The notes beneath the pieces are model-generated. The model was not told the DNA's origin, ran no database searches, and saw only the letters and a program-made list of their open reading frames with translations. A program made the position numbers and the translations under genes. This document shows, one piece after another, positions 57,547-64,000 of a stretch of 64,000 nucleotides of DNA; position 1 is the stretch's first letter; each line of letters begins with the position of its first letter. The DNA lies in assembly GCA_049115955.1 (NCBI GenBank), contig JAGDZJ010000029.1, forward strand, positions 17,665-81,664, in the 5' to 3' direction. The DNA is from Salinispirillum sp049115955. Its GTDB lineage: Bacteria > Pseudomonadota > Gammaproteobacteria > Pseudomonadales > Natronospirillaceae.

Positions 57547-58659
57547 TTGGTAAAGCTCGATGTCTTCCAGCCAGTCCAGCTCTGCCAGGGCCTGCTCCCG
57601 TTCGCGTAAACAATCCTCAGCCGGTGTTTCCACGAAATAGAGTTCCAGCCGGGCGCGTTGGCGACGATAGTGAATCTGCATGCGTTGGTGTGCACTCAGC
57701 GCCGAATATTTCGCCATGGCCGACATAATGTCAGGCCGCAGTGGCGCCACGCCCGAACGAGAAATAGCGGCATCATCTTCTGGGTCAACGTGCAGTGTGA
57801 TGTCCGTTAGATCCGGGAAATTGCGTCTTAACCGAGCAATAACGTAATCGCCTATTTGGTGGCCCTCGGATACCGATATAAAGTTGCCCACCTGAATGTG
57901 TACATCGATAAATATCTCGTTGCCCATTAAGCGTGTCCGTAAGTGGTGCACGTTATCGACACCAGGCACGGCCTTAATTTCCTGGCGGATACGATTTTGA
58001 ATGTCTTGTGGTATGGCCCGGTCTGCAAGGTCTTGTAAGGCGTTCCAGCCCAACTCAATACCCATCTTGCCGATCAGTACCGCAACGATCAGCGCCGCCC
58101 AAGACTCCATCCAGCCGTAGCCGAACCAGGTGGCGATGACTCCGATTAACACCACCAAGCTGGACCATGCGTCGCTGCGGCTGTGCCACGCATTGGCTTC
58201 TAACAGCGTTGAGTTGAGTTTTTTTGCCCACAACATGCCATAGCGGAACAGCAATTCTTTGGCCACCAATGAAATCGCGGCCGCACCAATAGCCCATAAG
58301 CTGGGGTTACTGGGCGCGTTACCCGCGATCAGTCGACTGATGTTGTCCCACGCCAGTCCAATGCCGACAGCCGTTAACACGATGCCTAAAATGACCGTGC
58401 CCAGTGTTTCAAAGCGCGCGTGTCCGTATGGATGGTCTTCGTCCGGCTCGGAGTGCGCTACTTTGTTGATGACTAACACTAAGAAGTCAGTCAGCAGGTC
58501 GGACAGGCTGTGTATGCCATCGGCGATCAGGGCGGGAGAGCGTACGAGAAAACCGATCACCAATTTCAAGACAGACAGCAGCAGATCAACGGCGGTGCTG
58601 ATCCAGGTGACTTTTTGCATAGCAGAACCGCGTTCATCGCGGCGGGTAGCGGTGGTCAT
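57532..58659 (-). CDS. Cation diffusion facilitator metal transporter
   Basis: 375 aa with six predicted membrane helices. Metal-site motifs are ADGIHSLSDLLTD in TM2 and AWHSRSDAWSS (HxxxD) in TM5. The cytosolic C-terminal domain has VPGVDNVHHLRTRLMGNEIFIDVHI. About 80 extra residues after the usual end are unmatched here. The likely substrate is Zn, Fe or Mn; motifs alone do not decide. The start overlaps the trmH stop by 4 bp. Confidence 0.92.
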   Translation of the reverse strand: MTTATRRDERGSAMQKVTWISTAVDLLLSVLKLVIGFLVRSPALIADGIHSLSDLLTDFLVLVINKVAHSEPDEDHPYGHARFETLGTVILGIVLTAVGIGLAWDNISRLIAGNAPSNPSLWAIGAAAISLVAKELLFRYGMLWAKKLNSTLLEANAWHSRSDAWSSLVVLIGVIATWFGYGWMESWAALIVAVLIGKMGIELGWNALQDLADRAIPQDIQNRIRQEIKAVPGVDNVHHLRTRLMGNEIFIDVHIQVGNFISVSEGHQIGDYVIARLRRNFPDLTDITLHVDPEDDAAISRSGVAPLRPDIMSAMAKYSALSAHQRMQIHYRRQRARLELYFVETPAEDCLREREQALAELDWLEDIELYQTARR

Positions 58660-59375
58660 TGATCTGTTGCTCCGAGGGTGTGGCGTGCTCTGTTGGCACG
58701 TACATCAGCATACCACTGTGACGGATTGGCGATGTCGCCATCATCGTCTAACGGTGGGTAAGGTAGGTGGTGTTGTTGGCAGTATCTAGCCATCTTGGGG
58801 TGGCACCACTCGAACAGTGTAGCGGTATATTCATCGGCCGGTAAGCGTGAGGGGTCCTCATACAAACCGGCACGTTGTCGCTGCTGCTGCGCTTCAGAGA
58901 GAATCAAGGCCGCTGCAACCGATACATTGTACGACTCCACCATGCCAAACATTGGTATCGTAATCTCGGCGTCCACTGCGTCGATCACTGCAGCGCTGAC
59001 ACCTTCTTTCTCCGCCCCCATTACTATGGCGCACGGTTGCGTATAATCAACGGTGCGATAGTCCACCGCCTGAGCTGACAAATGCGCGGCATACAGCTTG
59101 AAACCCGCTTGCTTCAAATGCGTCGCGGCTGCTTGACCGCTGGCATGAAGGTGACGTTTCACCCAACGTGCGCTGCCGCCAGCGCTGCGCTTCCAGATGC
59201 CGGTACGCTGGCCGCTTTCGGCCGCAATGTGCAGGTTAAGCACGCCACTGGCGTCGCAGGTGCGCAGTATCGCAGACAGGTTCTGCGCCTTGTGCACGCC
59301 GTCTGTCATCACGGCTAAGTCGGGTTGGCGTTGGTTGAGCACGGTGCGGATCTTCTGGAAACGTTCGGGCGTCAT
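58656..59375 (-). CDS. trmH: TrmH, tRNA (Gm18) 2'-O-methyltransferase
   Basis: 239 aa, SPOUT family. Conserved segments are NLSAILRTCDASGV, IVMGAEKEGVS and the knot IPMFGMVESYNVSVAAALIL. The short N- and C-terminal extensions fit TrmH rather than RlmB or TrmL. It methylates G18 of tRNA. It is translationally coupled to the CDF gene and divergent from folE2. Confidence 0.93.
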   Translation of the reverse strand: MTPERFQKIRTVLNQRQPDLAVMTDGVHKAQNLSAILRTCDASGVLNLHIAAESGQRTGIWKRSAGGSARWVKRHLHASGQAAATHLKQAGFKLYAAHLSAQAVDYRTVDYTQPCAIVMGAEKEGVSAAVIDAVDAEITIPMFGMVESYNVSVAAALILSEAQQQRQRAGLYEDPSRLPADEYTATLFEWCHPKMARYCQQHHLPYPPLDDDGDIANPSQWYADVRANRARHTLGATDQ

Positions 59376-59520
59376 AATGTTCCATTAGCAAAAACGAAGC
59401 GCGAGTATAAATCAATCTAGGCCATAGGGAAAAAGCATCATCAAAACAGGTGAAAAAACGACCGGCATCGGCTACACTAGCGCGCTTTATACCTGACTAA
59501 AACAGTAGGATATTAACTGA

Positions 59521-60474
59521 ATGAATGTGAAAGACACTCAAGTGAACCAACTGATGCCAGACGTTGCCGAAGCCGGTAAACCAGTGCAGAAGGGTAAGCT
59601 GGATTGGGTTGGAATGAGTGGTATCAGTCTGCCGTTTCCATTGCGGGACGCACAGTCGGAGCAACCACTGCAAGTGCAGGCTAAGTTGAATACCTACGTT
59701 AGCCTTGACGATCCCAACGCCAAGGGCATCCACATGTCGCGGCTGTATCTGTCGGTTGAGCAAATGTCGAGAAGTGATGCGGTCACGCCCGCCGAATTTG
59801 CTCGTCAACTGGATACCTTTATTGAGAGCCATCAAGGCCTGAGTGAACGCGCGAGTATTGCGGCGGAATTCGACTTGGTTACCTTGCGCTCTTCGCTCAA
59901 AAGCGGCAATGCTGGGCACAAAGCCTATCCGGCCGCTATTCGTGCGAGCTATAAAGATGGGAAGGCAGAACTGGAGATGGAAGTGAATGTACCCTATTCC
60001 TCCACATGCCCTTGTTCCGCAGCCCTGTCTCGCCAAATCATCCAACAAGACTTTGCCGAGCGCTTTGGTGCCGAGGGACAAGTGAATGTGGAAGATGTTT
60101 TGGCTTATCTGGCGACAGAGGAAGGTATTGGGGCAACGCCGCACAGCCAGCGTTCTAATGCGCGGGTTAAAATCAAAGTTGATCCGAACCTGACTGCATT
60201 CCCATTCTTGTCGTTAATTGATGCGATAGAAGCGTCGTTGAATACGCCAGTACAGACAGCGGTTAAGCGCGAAGACGAACAAGAGTTTGCTCGCCTGAAC
60301 GCACAAAACCTCATGTTCTGTGAAGACGCGGCACGCCGAGTGACGGCTATTCTTAACCAGCAAAGTTGGGCGCGTGATTTCTGGTTGCGTGTCGACCACT
60401 TCGAAAGCCTGCACGCGCACGATGCGACCGCGATAAACAGCAAGGGTGTAGTGGGCGGCTATCAGCCTTGGTGA
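59521..60474 (+). CDS. folE2: GTP cyclohydrolase FolE2 (type IB)
   Basis: 317 aa. FolE2 makes dihydroneopterin triphosphate for folate and queuosine and works when Zn is scarce. The key Cys is in YSSTCPCSAALS, with TPHSQRSNARVKI also typical. The ATG comes directly after TTAACTGA with no clear Shine-Dalgarno. No Zur box was recognised in the 145-bp gap before it, so regulation is open. Confidence 0.96.
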   Translation: MNVKDTQVNQLMPDVAEAGKPVQKGKLDWVGMSGISLPFPLRDAQSEQPLQVQAKLNTYVSLDDPNAKGIHMSRLYLSVEQMSRSDAVTPAEFARQLDTFIESHQGLSERASIAAEFDLVTLRSSLKSGNAGHKAYPAAIRASYKDGKAELEMEVNVPYSSTCPCSAALSRQIIQQDFAERFGAEGQVNVEDVLAYLATEEGIGATPHSQRSNARVKIKVDPNLTAFPFLSLIDAIEASLNTPVQTAVKREDEQEFARLNAQNLMFCEDAARRVTAILNQQSWARDFWLRVDHFESLHAHDATAINSKGVVGGYQPW

Positions 60475-60502
60475 GTTAGTGTCAGTGTTCAAGTATTTCG
60501 AG

Positions 60503-60613
60503 CGTCAACTGTTGGTGGTGCCTTAGCGGGGTCGGCGTGAATCCATCCATGGAGCCTAGGCCGCAGCATCCGTGCTGCGGACTCCCCCGCTTATGCACCA
60601 CCAACAGTTGACG
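60503..60613. repeat. 111-bp cruciform-type palindromic element
   Basis: The outer arms (60503-60521 and 60595-60613) are perfect 19-bp inverted repeats. They extend inward for 10 more bases with two mismatches (60522-60531 with 60585-60594). The centre carries another perfect hairpin, CCGCAGCA/TGCTGCGG with a TCCG loop (60561-60580). No coding frame is inside. It could be a MITE-like element or a very strong terminator for folE2. The rest of the 60475-60737 gap shows nothing else recognisable. Confidence 0.85.
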
Positions 60614-60737
60614 TCGACCATCCAGCATTCCTAGCAATCATTTTCAGTCTCCAGTCAGATTACCATTGGAAGGCACGAACCAGCCCGTTTATACTGACTG
60701 CTACATCCTCAATCCTCCAATCTAGGAATTGTTCATC

Positions 60738-61928
60738 ATGTTTGAACGAGTGTCTGTGGCACCTGCTGACCCCATTCTTGGCCTGAACGAAGCATTTAAA
60801 GCGGAAACACGGGCGGAAAAGATCAATCTGGGGGTTGGCGTGTTCAAAGACGCCGGGGGTAATACCCCAATTCTGGAGACGGTGAAAGAAGCCGAGCGTC
60901 GTTTGCTGAACAGTGAAAGCAGCAAGAGCTATTCCAGCATCGAAGGGGCCTTAGAATATGCCTTGGCTGTGCAGAAATTGCTTTTGGGAACATCATCCCC
61001 CTTATTGTCATCTGGTCGAGTAAAAACAGCTCAAGCCCCTGGCGGCACCGGCGCATTGCGCCTAGCGGCCGAGTTTATGACACGCCAATTGGGCGTCAAA
61101 ACAATATGGCTTAGCGAGCCGACCTGGGGCAACCACAACAGTGTGTTTGCGGCCGCAGGCTTGGCCATCAAAACCTATCGCTATTTCGATGCCGATACCA
61201 AGGGGCTGGATATTGATGGCATGTTGGCCGACCTCGCCCAAGTACAGGCTGGCGATGCTGTATTGCTGCACGGTTGCTGCCATAACCCAACCGGTGTAGA
61301 CCCCACCATTGCACAATGGGGCCAAATCACCCAAGTAGTGAAACAACAGCAAGCGCTGCCTTTCGTCGATTTTGCGTACCAAGGTTTTGGTAATGGTGTG
61401 GAAGAAGACGCCGCTGGTTTGCGCTTGTTAGTTGAGCAGATACCTGAAGTCATCATCGCAAGCTCGTTTTCCAAAAATTTCGGTCTGTACAACGAGCGCG
61501 TCGGTGCCATTACCCTGGTTGCTGCCTCGGCCGATGAAGCAGCAGCGGTGTTGAGCCAGATTAAAGTATTGATCCGGGCTATCTATTCGAATCCGCCGTT
61601 CCATGGTGCCGCAGTCGTCAGTACCATCTTGCATGACCCTGAATTAACGGCGCGCTGGCATCAAGAAGTGGCGGCGATGCGCTCGCGCATTCTGGATTTA
61701 CGGCAAGCCTTTGTCGATGGTTTGAAAGCGCAAGGCGTTGGTCAAGATTTTAGTTTTATCGCCCAGCAAAAGGGCATGTTCAGTTTTTCTGGGCTGAATA
61801 AAGAACAGGTGCAGCGCCTGCGCGATGAATACGCAATTTATATGGTGGGGTCTGGTCGTATGAACGTCGCCGGTATGAGTACCGAGCGTATGGCGTATTT
61901 GTGCAAGGCCATCGCCGCGGTCCTTTAA
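60738..61928 (+). CDS. Aromatic amino acid / aspartate aminotransferase
   Basis: 396 aa, class I PLP aminotransferase of the AspC/TyrB type. It begins MFERVSVAPADPILGLNEAF. PLP contacts include APGGTGALRLAAEF, LHGCCHNPTGVDPT, the catalytic Lys in IASSFSKNFGLYNERVG and the C-terminal Arg in GSGRMNVAGM. AspC and TyrB cannot be told apart by eye. AGGA lies about 10 nt before the ATG at 60738. Confidence 0.94.
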   Translation: MFERVSVAPADPILGLNEAFKAETRAEKINLGVGVFKDAGGNTPILETVKEAERRLLNSESSKSYSSIEGALEYALAVQKLLLGTSSPLLSSGRVKTAQAPGGTGALRLAAEFMTRQLGVKTIWLSEPTWGNHNSVFAAAGLAIKTYRYFDADTKGLDIDGMLADLAQVQAGDAVLLHGCCHNPTGVDPTIAQWGQITQVVKQQQALPFVDFAYQGFGNGVEEDAAGLRLLVEQIPEVIIASSFSKNFGLYNERVGAITLVAASADEAAAVLSQIKVLIRAIYSNPPFHGAAVVSTILHDPELTARWHQEVAAMRSRILDLRQAFVDGLKAQGVGQDFSFIAQQKGMFSFSGLNKEQVQRLRDEYAIYMVGSGRMNVAGMSTERMAYLCKAIAAVL

Positions 61929-61929
61929 C

Positions 61930-61955
61930 GGAGCTTTCACCTAAAGGAGCTTTCA
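61930..61955 (+). promoter_or_regulatory. Duplicated ribosome binding site of uvrB
   Basis: GGAGCTTTCA occurs twice (61930-61939 and 61946-61955), 16 bp apart. The second copy provides AGGAG 5 nt before the uvrB ATG. The first copy ends in CAC instead of CATG and so opens no frame. Confidence 0.7.
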
Positions 61956-63967
61956 TGAGCAAACCCTTCAAGGTTCATTCACCTTATGCGCCGGCCGGTG
62001 ATCAACCGCAGGCCATTGCGGGTTTAGCAAAGGGCCTGGAAGCCGGTTTGCGTGCGCAAACTTTGTTGGGCGTGACCGGCAGTGGTAAGACCTACGCCAT
62101 GGCGAAGGTGGTCGAAGCGGTTCAGCGCCCGGCCATCATCATGGCGCACAACAAGACGCTAGCAGCACAGCTTTACGGCGAATTTAAAGAGTTCTTCCCG
62201 GAGAATTCAGTCGAGTATTTCGTTTCTTATTACGACTATTATCAGCCCGAAGCCTATGTGCCCGCCTCGGACACCTTCATCGACAAAGACGCCACAGTCA
62301 ATGAACAGATCGAGCAAATGCGGCTGTCGGCCACCAAGTCATTGCTGGAACGACGCGATGTATTGATCGTGGCGACGGTTTCGGCCATTTACGGTCTTGG
62401 CGAGCCCGAATCTTATATGCGGATGATCCTGCATCTCGTGAAGGGCGATCAGATTGATCAACGCGGCGTGCTGCGCCGTCTGGCAGAGCTACAGTACACG
62501 CGTAACGACATCGACTTCTTTCGCGGCAACTATCGGGTGCGTGGCGATGTCATCGACATCTTTCCTGCGGAATCCGAAACCGAAGCCATTCGTATTGAAT
62601 TGTTCGATGACGAAATAGAAAAGCTGGTGCTGTTTGATCCCTTAACCGGTGAAGTCATCCAGCAATTGCAACGCTACACCGTCTACCCCAAAACGCATTA
62701 CGCCACCCCGCGTGAAACCATACTGGGGGCGCTCGACCACATCAAAGTAGAATTGAAGGCGCGGCTGGAGATTCTGCGCAAAGAGAACCGCCTGGTTGAA
62801 GCGCAGCGGTTGGAGCAGCGCACGCTCTACGATCTGGAGATGATGCAGGAACTCGGCTACTGCAACGGCATCGAGAACTACAGTCGCTACCTGTCCGGGC
62901 GCGGCGTGGGGCAACCGCCGCCAACCTTGTTTGATTACATTCCGAAAGACGCGGTGGTCTTTGTGGATGAAAGCCACGTCACTATTCCACAGTTGGGTGG
63001 CATGTATCGAGGCGACCGTTCGCGCAAAGAGACCTTGGTGGAATATGGTTTTCGCCTGCCTTCTGCACTCGACAACCGGCCATTGCAGTTTGAAGAGTGG
63101 GAGCGTTTGGCACCGCAACTGGTGTTTGTATCGGCTACACCAGGGCCCTACGAGGCCACACATTCCGGCCAAGTGGTCGAGCAGGTTGTGCGGCCGACGG
63201 GGTTGATTGACCCTGAAGTGGAAATTCGGCCGCAGAGCACGCAGGTGGATGATCTGTTACAGGAAATCAATCTGCGCGTACCTAAAGGACAGCGCATTCT
63301 GGTCACCACCTTAACGAAACGGATGGCGGAAGACCTGACGGACTTTTTGGCCGATCATGGTGTGCGCGTTAAGTACTTGCACAGTGACATCGATACCGTA
63401 GAGCGCATTGAAATCGTTCGTGACCTGCGTCTCGGTGAGTTCGATGTGTTAGTGGGTATTAACTTGTTGCGTGAAGGCTTGGACATTCCAGAGGTTGCCT
63501 TGGTGGCGATATTGGACGCCGACAAGGAGGGCTTTTTGCGCTCTGAGCGCGCCTTGATTCAGACCATGGGGCGGGCGGCACGAAACTTGGAAGGCAAGGC
63601 CATCCTCTACGCGGAGAAAATCACACCCTCTATGGAGCGCGCCATTGCCGAAACCGACCGGCGGCGGGCGAAGCAGGTGCAGTACAACTTGGATCGTGGT
63701 ATTACGCCGCAGGCGTTGAAGAAAAACGTGCAAGACATCATGGAAGGTACGGTGATCCCCGGTAAGGCCAAGAAGCAGACCGGATTGCGCGAAAAAGTTC
63801 GGCAGGTGGCGGAGCCCAAAGCGGCGTATCGTACGCCGGGTGAACTCACTAAGCGCATTCGCCAAGTGGAAGACGAAATGCACAAGGCCGCCAAAGCCTT
63901 GGAATTCGAAAAAGCCGCTGCCTTGCGCGATGAACTGATGTCCCTCAAAGAACAACTCAAAATGTAG
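61955..63967 (+). CDS. uvrB: UvrB, excinuclease ABC subunit B
   Basis: 670 aa, normal length. UvrB verifies DNA damage with UvrA and loads UvrC. Walker A is LLGVTGSGKTYAMA. The beta-hairpin Tyr cluster is SYYDYYQPEAYVP. Helicase motifs are VFVDESHVTIPQLGGM, LREGLDIPEVALVAILDADKEGFLRS and QTMGRAARN. The C-terminal UVR domain is RQVEDEMHKAAKALEFEKAAALRDEL. The ATG at 61955 has AGGAG 5 nt upstream. The gene is 26 bp after the aminotransferase. Confidence 0.98.
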   Translation: MSKPFKVHSPYAPAGDQPQAIAGLAKGLEAGLRAQTLLGVTGSGKTYAMAKVVEAVQRPAIIMAHNKTLAAQLYGEFKEFFPENSVEYFVSYYDYYQPEAYVPASDTFIDKDATVNEQIEQMRLSATKSLLERRDVLIVATVSAIYGLGEPESYMRMILHLVKGDQIDQRGVLRRLAELQYTRNDIDFFRGNYRVRGDVIDIFPAESETEAIRIELFDDEIEKLVLFDPLTGEVIQQLQRYTVYPKTHYATPRETILGALDHIKVELKARLEILRKENRLVEAQRLEQRTLYDLEMMQELGYCNGIENYSRYLSGRGVGQPPPTLFDYIPKDAVVFVDESHVTIPQLGGMYRGDRSRKETLVEYGFRLPSALDNRPLQFEEWERLAPQLVFVSATPGPYEATHSGQVVEQVVRPTGLIDPEVEIRPQSTQVDDLLQEINLRVPKGQRILVTTLTKRMAEDLTDFLADHGVRVKYLHSDIDTVERIEIVRDLRLGEFDVLVGINLLREGLDIPEVALVAILDADKEGFLRSERALIQTMGRAARNLEGKAILYAEKITPSMERAIAETDRRRAKQVQYNLDRGITPQALKKNVQDIMEGTVIPGKAKKQTGLREKVRQVAEPKAAYRTPGELTKRIRQVEDEMHKAAKALEFEKAAALRDELMSLKEQLKM

Positions 63968-64000
63968 CAGCCAGTTGCCCGTCATCCGCCGTTGGTATTC

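Noticed and set aside
60501..60617. Target-site duplication around the cruciform element
   Set aside because: TCGA occurs near both ends but at different distances from the arms, so it cannot be called a duplication.

Overview
This window holds one long polar-flagellum and chemotaxis locus of a gammaproteobacterium, followed by a short run of housekeeping genes. Gene order (fliC-flaG-fliD, fliST, fleQ, fleSR, fliEFGHIJ, fliKLMNOPQR, flhBAF-fleN, fliA, cheYZAB, motCD, parC-parP-cheW) and the regulators FleQ/FleS/FleR match the Pseudomonas/Marinobacter/Oceanospirillales style. The acidic proteins suggest a marine or halophilic relative, but the genus cannot be fixed from sequence alone. FlhF, FleN, ParC and ParP together imply a polar flagellum and polar chemoreceptor arrays.

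Layout. 1-1419 (minus) is the 5' part of a DUF115/Maf-type flagellin glycosylation gene, partial at the window edge. 1650-9176 encodes an unusually large flagellin (974 aa), FlaG and an unusually large cap protein FliD (1305 aa). 9233-11290 (minus) is a TPR-methyltransferase gene inserted between fliD and fliS. 11620-12359 is fliS-fliT. 12621-16890 is the regulatory set fleQ and fleS-fleR, with a 34-N assembly gap at 14146-14179. 17201-23633 is fliEFGHIJ. 23716-26063 is a partner-switching/phosphorelay module (STAS protein, REC-PP2C-kinase protein, Hpt). 26160-33568 is fliK to flhB. 33757-39153 is flhA-flhF-fleN-fliA. 39243-48312 is chemotaxis, the motC/motD stator pair and the ParC/ParP array-positioning pair. 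48346-50576 is a PilZ gene (minus) and a second response-regulator-phosphatase/STAS pair. From 50608 on there are gpsA, a DUF4389 gene, sixA, two alpha/beta hydrolases, a DUF4892 gene, prmB, aroC, a DUF2914 gene, a CDF metal transporter and trmH (both minus), folE2, an aromatic aminotransferase and uvrB.

Regulation can be partly read from the DNA. Sigma-54 promoters with the -24 GG / -12 GC spacing lie before fleSR, fliE, fliK and flhA. Sigma-28 promoters lie before fliC, fliD (a perfect consensus), parC and probably cheY. This gives the expected hierarchy: FleQ with sigma-54, then FleSR and the basal body/export genes, then FliA-dependent filament and chemotaxis genes.

Main points for a second look: MotD has Asn where the stator proton-binding Asp is expected; FleQ has His at the arginine of its LFRS c-di-GMP motif; flagellin and cap are both enlarged by module duplication; the fliD promoter sits inside the flaG terminator hairpin; CheA carries three copies of an acidic DDEFEKLLD motif next to ParC/ParP; REP-like palindromes are scattered through the intergenic regions, one supplying the stop codons of two genes; and a long cruciform element follows folE2. 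No tRNA, rRNA, CRISPR array or insertion sequence was seen.
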